Assembly (NCBI GenBank): GCA_013151955.1
Contig: JAADHH010000129.1
Location: 9,672-59,648, forward strand
Source of the DNA: Chloroflexota bacterium
GTDB lineage: Bacteria > Chloroflexota > Anaerolineae > Ardenticatenales > JAADHH01
Length of the DNA stretch: 49,977 nucleotides
Direction: 5' to 3'
Shown in pieces: positions 1 to 8,439 of this stretch. The position numbers were made by a program, and so were the translations under genes. The first letter of the stretch is position 1. Each line of letters starts with the position of its first letter. The notes beneath the pieces are model-generated. The model made no database searches. It had not been told where the DNA came from and was given only the letters and a program-made list of their open reading frames with translations.

Positions 1-2343
1 CTCGCAGTGGGCGCAGCCGGAATCCTGCTGCGCGGCTATTACCTCTGGACGGCGTCACCTTTTGTGGACGAGCCCAGCACGCTGCTGGTCGCAGAGTCGA
101 TTCTCCGGCGCGGGCTGCCCATTCTCCCTTCGGGGATCTTCTATGGGCACGACCTCCCCTTTTCCTACCTGGCAGCGCTCTTTGTCGCACTGTTCGGCCC
201 CCACGTTGAATCGGTACGCTGGCTCTCCCTGCTGGCCAGCGCCGGCACGCTGACCCTGCTCTACACCTGGGGGCGGAAGCGCTTTTCGCCGGCGGTGGGC
301 TTGTGGGCCATGGCCATCTGGGCGGTGCTGCCCGACGCTGTGCTCTGGGGGGCACGCGGACGGAGCTACGCGCTGTTGCAATTTTTCCTTCTGGCGGCCT
401 GCATCGCTTTTGTGGAGGGCGTGCTGGTCGCGGACCGCCCCCGGCTGCGACGCGCGGCCTGGCTGTTATTGCTGCTGGCCATCTTCACACACGCGGAAGC
501 GGCGATGGCTTTTGCCCCTTGGCTCGCAGCCGCCCTCTGGATCAGGGGAAAACGCTGGTTCATGCGGCCGGCCATGGCGCTCGAGACGGCGCTGGTGGCG
601 GCCGGGATCGGTATACGCTTTGCGTTGCAGCGATTCATTGCGCTGGGGCAGGGTACGTTTGGCACCCTCGCCGGATCACGGCCTGCCATCGTGCCCCTGG
701 CACACACAGTGGACGGCCTGAAAAGTGTACTCCCCTTCTTCACCGCGCCCGATCGAATTGTCTTGTCCTTGTTGGTCGTGGTGCTGATCATTCCGGTCAA
801 CTGGTCACGGCTCGCACGCCCGCTTCGCGCCGCGGCCACCCTGCCGGCCCTGGTGTGGTTGCTTGTGCCGGCACAAATGATTCTGCTCGTGGGATCAACC
901 TGGCAAAGCCCCCGGTACCTCATCCAGTTGCTGCCCCTATTTGCCATTCTGTCTGCTTTGGGAATCGATGTGCTAGCCGGCCGGATCAGATCGCGCTTGT
1001 CGGTGGGAGCGATGCGGCAGCGCACGACCGTTGTCATCACACTGGTCATTCTGGTCGCCGGCGGGTGGCCGGCTTGGGCCGTAATTCGCACGCCGGAAAT
1101 CGGCTATCGCCAGAGCTTCGCCTACGTAAAGGAGAACGCCGGGCCGGCCGACCGCATCGTCACGACGGCGCCGGCCGCATCCATGACGGAAATCGGGCGC
1201 GTGGATCGCTTCGCCATGTCCGTGGGATACGAAGAGTTCGTCCTGCGGCGCGACGGGCAGTGGGTAGATCGCTGGCTAGGCACGCCCCTGATTCGCTCCG
1301 CCGGTGAAATGGCTGCGCTCCTCGAGCAGCCTGCCACCACCTGGTTCGTCACAGATAGCACGCGGCTGTATACCCACTACGACCCGGCATTCGTGCAACT
1401 CGTGTGGGATCGCATGGAACTGGTTGACTCCAACCAGCGTTCGCTCGTTTTCCGTTCACGACCGGAGCAAACGTATGCCGTCTCCCGCGCCCGCTCCGAC
1501 CGCTTCGAGAACGGCCTTTTGCTGCGTGCCTACCGCATCGGCGCGCCAAGACAACGAGGAACCGGCAAATGGGGCGAGCTGGTCGTTGGCCCGCAAGAGG
1601 CTTTGCCGGTCGAGTTGGTCTGGCAACGCACCGGCCACGTAGCAGACACACCGCAACTCTTCCTCCACCTGGTCGGAGAGGACGGGCGATTCTACAGCCA
1701 AGTAGATGTAGCGATTTTGCAGGGACGCTACCCTCCGTCAAATTGGGCCGGAGACATTCGCTATCCGGATCACATCACCTGGAACCTGCCACGAGATTTG
1801 CCGCCCGGTCGCTACCGCATCGACGCGGGATTGTACCGCCTGGCCGACGGAAAAGTGTGGACAGCGCAGGGCGCGGACCACGCGGTTCTAGACTACGTGG
1901 TTGTACCGCCGGCTGCCAGTGCCGGGCCAATCCCGCGTCTGGCCGAACCTCCTGTTTTTGGCAATACGATTCGTCTGTTGGGCGTGGAGCCACTGCCCGG
2001 AAAACAGACGGCGCGAAAGGGCACAGAGCAATCACTTACTTTCCTATGGCAAAGCGACCGCCGACCCGCACGGGATTACACATTGTTCGTGCATCTCCTC
2101 GACGACAATGGAAAGGTCCGCGCACAATATGACGGGCAGCCCATGGGCGGGTTCTATCCTACATCACAGTGGGACAGTGGCGAACAGATCCGCGAAAGTG
2201 TCAACCTCCCGTTAGCGGATGACCTCCCCACAGGCCACTACACCATCCAGGCCGGCTGGTACCGGCCAGACACCGGCCGGCGTTTGTTGCTTGTCTCTGG
2301 CGAAGATGCCCTCACCTTGACAGAGCTCACAATTGTGCCATAA
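1..2343 (+). CDS. GT39/PMT-like membrane glycosyltransferase, 5'-truncated, with two C-terminal beta modules
   Basis: The reading frame is open from the first base, so the true start lies upstream of the window. A GTG at position 7 is in frame but is probably not the start. The visible N-terminal half is a polytopic membrane region with many hydrophobic helices. An acidic Asp-Glu pair (about residues 23-24, in FVDEPS) sits in the first extracytoplasmic loop, where GT-C (ArnT/PMT, dolichyl-phosphate-mannose type) enzymes keep their catalytic acids. After the last helix (about residue 350) comes a soluble part. It ends in two similar modules at roughly residues 510-620 and 660-775, each with the pattern LFLHL/LFVHL, YPxSxW and LPxGxYxIxAGxY. 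Such modules are common at the end of Chloroflexota glycosyltransferases. The likely role is transfer of a sugar from a polyprenyl-phosphate donor to an exported acceptor; the substrate is unknown. Confidence 0.75.
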   Translation, partial: LAVGAAGILLRGYYLWTASPFVDEPSTLLVAESILRRGLPILPSGIFYGHDLPFSYLAALFVALFGPHVESVRWLSLLASAGTLTLLYTWGRKRFSPAVGLWAMAIWAVLPDAVLWGARGRSYALLQFFLLAACIAFVEGVLVADRPRLRRAAWLLLLLAIFTHAEAAMAFAPWLAAALWIRGKRWFMRPAMALETALVAAGIGIRFALQRFIALGQGTFGTLAGSRPAIVPLAHTVDGLKSVLPFFTAPDRIVLSLLVVVLIIPVNWSRLARPLRAAATLPALVWLLVPAQMILLVGSTWQSPRYLIQLLPLFAILSALGIDVLAGRIRSRLSVGAMRQRTTVVITLVILVAGGWPAWAVIRTPEIGYRQSFAYVKENAGPADRIVTTAPAASMTEIGRVDRFAMSVGYEEFVLRRDGQWVDRWLGTPLIRSAGEMAALLEQPATTWFVTDSTRLYTHYDPAFVQLVWDRMELVDSNQRSLVFRSRPEQTYAVSRARSDRFENGLLLRAYRIGAPRQRGTGKWGELVVGPQEALPVELVWQRTGHVADTPQLFLHLVGEDGRFYSQVDVAILQGRYPPSNWAGDIRYPDHITWNLPRDLPPGRYRIDAGLYRLADGKVWTAQGADHAVLDYVVVPPAASAGPIPRLAEPPVFGNTIRLLGVEPLPGKQTARKGTEQSLTFLWQSDRRPARDYTLFVHLLDDNGKVRAQYDGQPMGGFYPTSQWDSGEQIRESVNLPLADDLPTGHYTIQAGWYRPDTGRRLLLVSGEDALTLTELTIVP

Positions 2344-2375
2344 TAGGTCTCAAAGGAAGACATAGAACCCCCCCC

Positions 2376-2404
2376 TTGACACAATCCTAAGTAGGTGTTA
2401 TACT
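2376..2404 (+). promoter_or_regulatory. Sigma-70-type promoter upstream of the aminotransferase
   Basis: TTGACA at 2376-2381, a 17 bp spacer, and TATACT at 2399-2404. This is close to the bacterial consensus. It lies just after the stop of the glycosyltransferase and reads toward the aminotransferase. The leader would be about 200 nt long and includes an inverted copy of the heptamer repeat module. Confidence 0.6.
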
Positions 2405-2461
2405 ATTTGTGGCGGCCCACTCCGAAATGGGGATCCAGGGCTCTAGAACGATGAATGCAGC

Positions 2462-2608
2462 GTCCACGAGCGGCTGCCCGCCACCAAGGATGAAAATCGT
2501 AGGACGTGAAACGTGAAGACGTGAAACGTATTGCGTATTGCGTCTTACGCATCACGCATCACGTTTTACGTGACACGTGACACCTGACACATTATTTCCA
2601 TAACAGCA
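2462..2608 (-). repeat. Heptamer repeat module, copy in reverse orientation
   Basis: Read on the minus strand, this starts with a TGTTATGgAAATAATG variant (one extra G), then TCAGGTG, then a run of 7-mers (TAAAACG, TGATGCG twice, TAAGACG, CAATACG twice, TTTCACG and others). It ends with ATTTTCATCCTTGGTGGCG and GCAGCCGCTC. It is the same module as at 4018-4196, 29815-29969 and 33321-33463, but inverted. It forms the leader between the 2376 promoter and the aminotransferase start. Confidence 0.75.
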
Positions 2609-2615
2609 AACCATC

Positions 2616-3905
2616 ATGAAAATCAACAAACACGTAAGTTTGAATCTCGACGTACGGGGGCTGGGCCCCTCGGCAACACTGGCCATCAACGAACGGTCGA
2701 ACGAGCTTCGCCAACAAGGCACAATGATATACAAATTTGGGTTGGGGCAATCCCCCTTCCCAGTCCCGCCACCGGTCGTCGAGGCCCTGAGGCTCCACGC
2801 CTCGGAAAAGAACTACCTTCCGGTGAAAGGGTTGCCAGAGTTGCGGGAAGCCGTGGCCAGGTTTCACCGGCTGAAGGACCACGTGGATGTTCAGACAGAG
2901 GGGGTTCTGATTGGCCCCGGCTCCAAAGAGTTGATGTTCCTTCTGCAGATCGTGTTCTACGGAGAAATCATCATCCCTACGCCTTGCTGGGTTTCGTATG
3001 TACCGCAAGCCAAGATACTGGGGCGCAAACTACGACTGGTTTCTACCACTTTCGAGGAAGGGTGGCGCATATCGCCCCAGCAATTGACGGATGTCTGTGA
3101 AAGCGAGGATGATCTCTACAGGCCCCGTCTTCTGATTCTGACATATCCCAACAATCCCAATGGGGTCAGCTATTCGATAGAGGAACTCAAAGCAATCGCC
3201 GAGGTGGCGCGAAAGTTCGAGATCATCCTGCTGTCCGACGAGATATACGGCCAGCTCCACTACAAAGGGGAACACATATCTGTGGCACAGTTCTACCCGG
3301 AGGGAACGATCATCAGTTCCGGCCTTTCAAAATGGTGTGGGGCCGGCGGCTGGCGATTGGGCACCTTTTCTTTCCCGCCCTCCCTGGATTGGCTCCTGGA
3401 TGGCATGGCGGCTGTGGCCAGCGAGACCTACACCTCGGTGAGTGCGCCCATTCAATGTGCGGCGGTGCGAGCCTTTCGGGGAGGTATCCGCATCGAGCGA
3501 TACTTGTGGCACTCGCGACGGATATTGGCTAAGCTGGGCAATTGGTGTGCCGACGCCTTGTTACAAGCGGGGGTGCGTGTCCACAAGCCGGTGGGAGCGT
3601 TCTATCTGTTCCCCGATTTTTCGCCGCTGGCCGGGCGACTGGCGGAACGGGGCATCCACGACAGCCCCACACTGTGCGAACGACTCTTGCAAGACACCGG
3701 TGTGGCGATGATTCCGGGCGTCTCATTCGAGCGCCCACCCGAAGAACTCACCGCCCGGATGGCCTACGTCAACTTCGACGGAGCCAAGGCCCTTACGGCA
3801 AGCGAATCTATCCCGTTACACGACGAGCTGCCGGACAGCTTCATTCACACCTGGTGTGCAGAAGTGGTCACAGCCACCGAGAAAATCGTGGACTGGCTGT
3901 TATGA
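2616..3905 (+). CDS. PLP-dependent class I/II aminotransferase
   Basis: This is a 429-residue fold-type I aminotransferase. Visible landmarks are YPNNPNG (177-183), the pyridine-nitrogen Asp and Tyr in DEIYG (D208, Y211), the Schiff-base lysine in SSGLSK (K239) and the phosphate/substrate Arg in GWRLG (R247). Length and motif spacing match aspartate/aromatic aminotransferases of the AAT_I group; the amino donor cannot be read from sequence. The N-terminal 25 residues precede the usual start of the fold. No good Shine-Dalgarno is visible before the ATG. The 3' end is odd: the last codons and stop (CTG TTA TGA) are part of the TGTTATGAAAATA edge of the repeat module, so the repeat supplies the stop codon. 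Confidence 0.85.
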   Translation: MKINKHVSLNLDVRGLGPSATLAINERSNELRQQGTMIYKFGLGQSPFPVPPPVVEALRLHASEKNYLPVKGLPELREAVARFHRLKDHVDVQTEGVLIGPGSKELMFLLQIVFYGEIIIPTPCWVSYVPQAKILGRKLRLVSTTFEEGWRISPQQLTDVCESEDDLYRPRLLILTYPNNPNGVSYSIEELKAIAEVARKFEIILLSDEIYGQLHYKGEHISVAQFYPEGTIISSGLSKWCGAGGWRLGTFSFPPSLDWLLDGMAAVASETYTSVSAPIQCAAVRAFRGGIRIERYLWHSRRILAKLGNWCADALLQAGVRVHKPVGAFYLFPDFSPLAGRLAERGIHDSPTLCERLLQDTGVAMIPGVSFERPPEELTARMAYVNFDGAKALTASESIPLHDELPDSFIHTWCAEVVTATEKIVDWLL

Positions 3906-3922
3906 AAATAGACGGCTTTCCG

Positions 3923-3990
3923 GCCCCCCTACCCCCCCAATCCTGGGGGGAACCATCCGACTCCCCCCAAAGTTGGGGGGCTGGGGGGGC
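3923..3990. repeat. C-run/G-run inverted repeats
   Basis: Runs of six or seven C alternate with runs of six or seven G: CCCCCC-AATCCT-GGGGGG, then CCCCCCAA-AG-TTGGGGGG, then another G7. Each pair can form a strong hairpin, and the G runs could form a G-quadruplex on the plus strand. It follows the aminotransferase and may act as a terminator, but no T tract follows. Confidence 0.5.
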
Positions 3991-4017
3991 TTCGGGGCTT
4001 CCGGCGCCTGCTGCCCG

Positions 4018-4196
4018 ATTTTCATCCATAGTGGCGTGCAATCGCTCATGGGCACTGTTATGAAAATAATGTGTCAGGTGTCAGGTAAAACGTGATGCGT
4101 GATGCGTAAGACGTTTCACGTCTTCACGTTTCACGTCCCGCCATTTTCATCCTTGGTGGCGCCCGCAGGGCGGGCATGGGCACTGCTTTGAAAATA
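4018..4196 (+). repeat. Heptamer repeat module with two flanking spacer units
   Basis: A unit running ATTTTCATCC...GTGGCG...CGCTCATGGGCACTG...TGAAAATA (4018-4068) is followed by a heptamer array (4069-4142; 7-mers such as TAAAACG, TGATGCG, TAAGACG, TTTCACG). A second unit (4143-4196) repeats the first with different internal bases. The short ends ATTTTCA and TGAAAAT are inverted repeats of each other. A further TGAAAATA lies at 3903-3910 and an ATTTTCA near 4262, so the interval 3897-4270 reads as three consecutive cassettes between such words. Confidence 0.75.
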
Positions 4197-4301
4197 GATG
4201 GCGTGATGCGTAATCCGCCGATCCACGCAACACGCAATACGCACCACACAACACGCTCGACGATTTTCAATTTCATAGTTTCAACGAGGAGATAGAGCAC
4301 G

Positions 4302-5267
4302 ATGCGCAACGGAGATCACCGTCCGTCCTACGTAATTGTTATCCTTTTCGCTCTGCTTTCACTATTGCTGGTTGCTTGCGGAGATGTAGTGGACCAGGTA
4401 GAAGCCACACCCACACCGCGACCGGCCCAAACATCCCAAGGCGCAGGCAGCGCGAACGGACAAGCGGCACGCAGTCCCACCATTATCGCCATTCGACCAA
4501 CCGACATACCGCCGCCACCTCCCCCCACGCCAACGGCGCGGTCTACTCGTACCCCCCTGCCAGCGGGCGCGGCTACAGTCGCCGTGCCGGCCATCACCGA
4601 TGTGATGGTAGAAATCCCCGCCGGCACATTCAGCCTGGGAAACGACAACAGCGACCCCAACGAAGCGCCGGCGCAACAGATGGACCTGCCGGCCTTCAAG
4701 ATCGATGCCTACGAGGTGACCAACGCCGACTTCGCCGACTTCGTCCAGGCAACGGGATACCAAACATACCGAGAAAGACAAGGCAGCCAGCAAAACTGGC
4801 GCTGGGCCTACAAAGATGGCAAAGACAATCATCCCGTAGTCTTCGTAACCTTCGACGATGCCAAAGCCTTCTGCACTTGGGCCGGCAAGCGGCTGCCCAC
4901 AGAATTCGAATGGGAAAAGGCAGCACGCGGGCCGAAGAATTTCCTCTACCCATGGGGCAACACGTATGACGCAACGAAGTTCAATGGCAAAGACGGCGGC
5001 TTGCGGCAGACGACATCCGTTGGCAGCTATCCGGCGAACGGGTACGGAGTCTTCGACATGGCCGGCAACGTGAAAGAATGGGTCGATTCACCCTACCTCG
5101 CCTATCCGGGAAGCAGCTACAAGGACCCGCACTACAACGCCAGTTACCGGAGCATACGCGGTGGCGGCTGGTTCGACGGGGCCAAGTATGTCCTGAGCAC
5201 CAACCGCAACGGTGGCGATCCGAAAATCACGGCCAACGACGACATCGGCTTCCGGTGTGCGAAGTAG
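4302..5267 (+). CDS. SUMF1/formylglycine-generating-enzyme-like lipoprotein
   Basis: 321 residues. The N-terminus is a lipoprotein signal: a hydrophobic stretch (10-24) and lipobox LVAC with Cys26. A Thr/Pro-rich linker follows (about 35-90). The rest is a FGE-sulfatase (SUMF1) domain: IPAGTFSLGND, DAYEVTNADFADFVQATGY, RLPTEFEWEKAARG, YPWGN, VGSYPANGYGVFDMAGNVKEWV, and the terminal RGGGWFDG and GFRCAK. The paired active-site cysteines that true formylglycine-generating enzymes carry near the C-terminus are absent; only one late Cys is seen. It is more likely a surface ligand-binding domain than an oxidase. A good Shine-Dalgarno (GAGGAG at about 4286) supports the ATG. It precedes the LivJ gene but is separated by repeats, so co-transcription is uncertain. 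Confidence 0.8.
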   Translation: MRNGDHRPSYVIVILFALLSLLLVACGDVVDQVEATPTPRPAQTSQGAGSANGQAARSPTIIAIRPTDIPPPPPPTPTARSTRTPLPAGAATVAVPAITDVMVEIPAGTFSLGNDNSDPNEAPAQQMDLPAFKIDAYEVTNADFADFVQATGYQTYRERQGSQQNWRWAYKDGKDNHPVVFVTFDDAKAFCTWAGKRLPTEFEWEKAARGPKNFLYPWGNTYDATKFNGKDGGLRQTTSVGSYPANGYGVFDMAGNVKEWVDSPYLAYPGSSYKDPHYNASYRSIRGGGWFDGAKYVLSTNRNGGDPKITANDDIGFRCAK

Positions 5268-5309
5268 CGGACTCTGAAATGATGAATGCGGAATGATGAA
5301 TGGCGTGAA

Positions 5310-5428
5310 ACGTGAAGACGTGCGAGCGTTCTAGAATGCAAACGCAACACGCAATACGTGCCACGCGTCACGTCACGGATTACGCAAAACGAACACGTGA
5401 CACGTGACACCTGACACGCAGCACACAA
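5310..5428. repeat. Loose heptamer tract
   Basis: An AT/CG mixed tract built of words such as CGTGAAACGTGAAGACG, CAACACG, CAATACG, TGACACG and TGACACC. These are the same vocabulary as the four full modules but without the ATTTTCATCC...TGAAAATA spacer. It fills most of the gap before the LivJ gene. Confidence 0.55.
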
Positions 5429-5555
5429 CACGCTCATCGCCGGTAGTCTGTCGTCCATTTTCGAAAGGGGGGATGCCCGGAAATCAAGAAAAGACGGATC
5501 AGCAAAAGAGGTTGAAACGTTTAGGTGTAGTTATCAAAAGGGAGGAATAACACAA

Positions 5556-7043
5556 GTGAAGAAGAAACTGTTACTCATATCACTGATGATCATGATCCTG
5601 GCACTGACATTGCCAGCAGTAACCGTATTGGCCGCTCCCCCAACGCAGAGCGGCGGGCAAGACTACGTTATCGTGGCCGACGACTGGCTGAGTAAGTTGG
5701 CGGACAAATTCCTGGGCGACATACTTTCCTATCCGGCGATCACCTACTACACGAACCAGAAAAACGCCGAAGATAGCAGCTACGCCAAAATCAAGAACTC
5801 CGACGAGATCGAAGTTGGGTGGAAAGTCTACATCCCCAGCAAAGAAGAAGCTGACGCTTACTTCAAGAAGCAGGTATCCAACGTCGGTGCTGCGGGCGGC
5901 ATCAAGATTGGCGCGCTAGCGCCTCTCTCAGCGCCAGGCTCCGTAACGGGCGGCACGGCGATGAAAGCCGCCTTCGAGATCGCCTTGGACGAGATCAACG
6001 CGGCCGGCGGCGTGTTGGGCAAACCGGTGCAACTGGTCCTGGTAGACACCGAAGGTCTGCCGGAACGTGGTACCGCTGCCATGGAACGCTTGATCAACCA
6101 GGACAAGGTTGTCGGGGTCGTTGGCGAGTATCACAGCGCTGTGGGCCTGACGGCGAAAGAGGTGGCCCATGCCAACCACATGCCCACCATATTTGCCGAA
6201 ACCTGGAATGACAAGATCACCTCGGTCGAGTATCCTGAGGTCTTCCGCATCGCTCCTGTCTCTTCAGAAGTTGCCGGCGTTGATGCGCACTTCATTCAAT
6301 CGCTCGGTGTCAAGAGCGTCGTCATCATGACCGAAAACACCGGCTATGGCATTCCCGCAGCCGAAGAGACCACCAAACGACTGGCCGACCTCGGTATTTC
6401 CGCTACGACCTTCTCGGCGGACCTCGGCACGCAGGAATTCTCCAGCATCATCGAGCGCATCAAAGCAGCGAACCCCGATCTGATCCTGGTGTTGCTGACC
6501 GGCGAAACCTCGTACAACTTCGAGGAACAGGCGGCTGAAGCGGGCATCGGACCGCAAGACGTGAAGATGATCTGCAACCAGGTGGCCGACGATAGCGATA
6601 GCTTCTGGACCAACGTACCGGATGGCAAGAACTGCTTCTACCGGCGCGTCGGGCTCCCGAGGGCGCTGTACACTGATGCGACCAAAGCCTTCGTAGCCAA
6701 GTATACCGAAAAGACCGGCAAGACGTCTGCTGAATCGTACGCCATGGAAGCCTACGACTCGCTCAAGCTCATGGCTCAGGCGATCAACGAGGCCAAGAGT
6801 ACCGACCCCGATGCCATCATCAGCGCGCTGGAACACATTTCGTACAATGGCGCACTGGGGACGATCACCTTCCCCTATGGCACGCACAACCCAATCCCCG
6901 CAGGAACCGACGCAAAGTGGTGGCACCAGTTCCCCAAACCGGCCATCACCATGGTGCAATACCAGGAAAAGGGACAGAGTTCGGCTGATGCAGCCGTCGT
7001 CTTCCCCGACGCCTACAAGACCGCTGATCCAATCCTGCCCTAG
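5556..7043 (+). CDS. livJ: Branched-chain amino acid ABC transporter substrate-binding protein with N-terminal LysM-like domain
   Basis: 495 residues, GTG start with a strong Shine-Dalgarno (GGAGG at 5541-5545). Residues 1-27 form a Sec signal peptide ending near VLAAPP. Residues about 36-94 resemble a LysM module (DYVIVADDWLSKLADKF...WKVYIPS), which binds glycan chains. From about residue 115 comes a periplasmic-binding-protein type I domain (Peripla_BP_6): KIGALAPLSAPGSVTGG, AFEIALDEINAAGGVLGKPV, GVVGEYHSA. This is the receptor for the permease and ATPase genes that follow. A hairpin terminator-like element and a 33 bp palindrome separate it from livH, which would allow the receptor to be made in excess. 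The ligand (branched-chain amino acid, amide or urea) cannot be told. Confidence 0.88.
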   Translation: MKKKLLLISLMIMILALTLPAVTVLAAPPTQSGGQDYVIVADDWLSKLADKFLGDILSYPAITYYTNQKNAEDSSYAKIKNSDEIEVGWKVYIPSKEEADAYFKKQVSNVGAAGGIKIGALAPLSAPGSVTGGTAMKAAFEIALDEINAAGGVLGKPVQLVLVDTEGLPERGTAAMERLINQDKVVGVVGEYHSAVGLTAKEVAHANHMPTIFAETWNDKITSVEYPEVFRIAPVSSEVAGVDAHFIQSLGVKSVVIMTENTGYGIPAAEETTKRLADLGISATTFSADLGTQEFSSIIERIKAANPDLILVLLTGETSYNFEEQAAEAGIGPQDVKMICNQVADDSDSFWTNVPDGKNCFYRRVGLPRALYTDATKAFVAKYTEKTGKTSAESYAMEAYDSLKLMAQAINEAKSTDPDAIISALEHISYNGALGTITFPYGTHNPIPAGTDAKWWHQFPKPAITMVQYQEKGQSSADAAVVFPDAYKTADPILP

Positions 7044-7050
7044 CAGGCCA

Positions 7051-7074
7051 ACGGTTTGACGGTTTGACGGTTTG
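7051..7074. repeat. Three tandem copies of ACGGTTTG
   Basis: Three exact 8 bp repeats, eight bases after the livJ stop codon and directly before a GC-rich hairpin. Confidence 0.7.
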
Positions 7075-7108
7075 GCAAGGCAGCTCCGGGGCTCCGGGGC
7101 TGCCTTGC
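7075..7108 (+). terminator. Hairpin after livJ
   Basis: GCAAGGCAGC (7075-7084) pairs with GCTGCCTTGC (7099-7108). The 14 nt loop is itself partly self-complementary (CCGG...CCGG). Only short T content follows, so it may be a weak terminator or mRNA stabiliser that lowers livHMGF relative to livJ. Confidence 0.5.
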
Positions 7109-7138
7109 TCATTACACATTCTGACTCCAAGGAGCAGG

Positions 7139-7171
7139 AGAGCTGACAGGTTTTGAAAACCTGTCAGCTCT
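7139..7171. promoter_or_regulatory. 33 bp perfect palindrome upstream of livH
   Basis: Sixteen bases on each side of a single G at 7155 are exact reverse complements (AGAGCTGACAGGTTTT / AAAACCTGTCAGCTCT). It ends 26 bp before the livH ATG. The near-absence of a loop suits a dimeric DNA-binding protein; as RNA it would form a 14 bp stem with a TTGAA loop. Function unknown. Confidence 0.6.
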
Positions 7172-7197
7172 GATCACACGTGTTACGAGGTTAGACT

Positions 7198-8439
7198 ATG
7201 GAACATGCTTATTATTTTTGGTGGGCACTTCTGTGGATCATCGGATGGGGAGCGGTAGGAGGGATTGTCACCCCCCGCATTTACTCCAAAAAGGATCTGG
7301 ATGTTTCCCAGGCCGCCCTGGCCGGCACAGCAATCGGTGCCGCCGGCGGACCGTTTGCCCTGGCCCCTTTGTGGTATCTCACCCCCAGATTGAATTGGAA
7401 ATGGGTCGTGGTCCCAGGGGTTGTTATTCTGGCAATCTTCGCGGCATCTTTTGCCGCAGCAGACCCCAATAATCTGTGCGTGACCAACGGCCCCTTCGTG
7501 GCCACGCAAGTCACCAACGGCCTGATTGTGGGAATCATCTACGGTCTGATGGCCTTAGGGTTGACGCTGATCTTTTCTATCGTCGGGATTGTAAGTTTTG
7601 CGCACGGCGAGTTCTACATGATTGGCGGCATGGCCGTTTACTATTTCACCGTGGTCTGGTTCCCCGGAATGAGCCCATTTTGGGGCATTCTGCTGGCCGC
7701 CGCCCTGACCTTTGCCCTCGGCGCGGCCTTTGAACTTCTCTTCCTGCGCGTGATGAATACGGGAAAGGTAGAACGGCCGGACGAGTATGCTATTCTGGTT
7801 ACCTTTGGTCTTTCGTTCTTCTTGCAATACTTTACGTTGGCACTGGTAGGAGCCAACCCGAAGAAGGTACAACGGTTCCTCGATTTTCCTGCGTTCGGTC
7901 TCCCTTCTGCCAATCATCCAACCGTGCTAAAAGTGACCAGCAGCACAGTAAACCTGTTCAACACGATATCGATCTCCTCGCCACGCCTGACGGCCGCCTT
8001 GATGTCCCTCGTGCTACTGGGCCTTTTGCTATGGTTCCTGCAGAAGACATGGCTCGGTAAGGCCTTGCGTGCCGTGAGCCAGGACCGGGCTGCCGCCGTA
8101 ACCGGCATCAATCCCGATACGATGAACACGCTGGCCTTTGGCATCGGCACGATGCTGGCCGGCCTGGCCGGCGCCGCGCTCGTCCAGGTCTTCTCGTGGG
8201 TGCCGTGGGTGGGCACCCTGGCTTCCGCTCGCGGCTTTGTGATCATTGTGTTGGGGGGCATGGGCTCGTTGCCCGGCGCGTTTATCGGCGGGCTGATCGT
8301 CGGCGTAGTTGAAGCGCTCGGCGCCGGCTGCGTCCCCGATCCGCAGCGAGCCGCAGCCTACATTCCCGCGTACGGCATGGTGATTTTGACACTCGTATTG
8401 CTGCTAAAACCAACCGGACTCTTTGGGAGGGAGCTATGA
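7198..8439 (+). CDS. livH: Branched-chain amino acid ABC transporter permease LivH
   Basis: 413 residues of polytopic membrane protein. Residues 1-85 carry two extra N-terminal helices ahead of the usual LivH start (NGLIVGIIYGLMALGLTLIFSIVGIVSFAHGEFYMIGG). That segment and the cytoplasmic EAA-like loop (LGKALRAVSQDRAAAVTGINPDTMNTLAFGIG) are family hallmarks. It forms the membrane channel with LivM. The ATG has a GAGG at about 7187. Its stop overlaps the livM start by 4 bp (ATGA), implying translational coupling. Confidence 0.9.
   Translation: MEHAYYFWWALLWIIGWGAVGGIVTPRIYSKKDLDVSQAALAGTAIGAAGGPFALAPLWYLTPRLNWKWVVVPGVVILAIFAASFAAADPNNLCVTNGPFVATQVTNGLIVGIIYGLMALGLTLIFSIVGIVSFAHGEFYMIGGMAVYYFTVVWFPGMSPFWGILLAAALTFALGAAFELLFLRVMNTGKVERPDEYAILVTFGLSFFLQYFTLALVGANPKKVQRFLDFPAFGLPSANHPTVLKVTSSTVNLFNTISISSPRLTAALMSLVLLGLLLWFLQKTWLGKALRAVSQDRAAAVTGINPDTMNTLAFGIGTMLAGLAGAALVQVFSWVPWVGTLASARGFVIIVLGGMGSLPGAFIGGLIVGVVEALGAGCVPDPQRAAAYIPAYGMVILTLVLLLKPTGLFGREL

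Noticed and set aside
4018-4196. CRISPR array or integron attC cassettes
   Set aside because: Repeats are degenerate 7-mers without constant-length spacers, and the borders lack the attC core words GTTRRRY/RYYYAAC. No cas or integrase gene is nearby.
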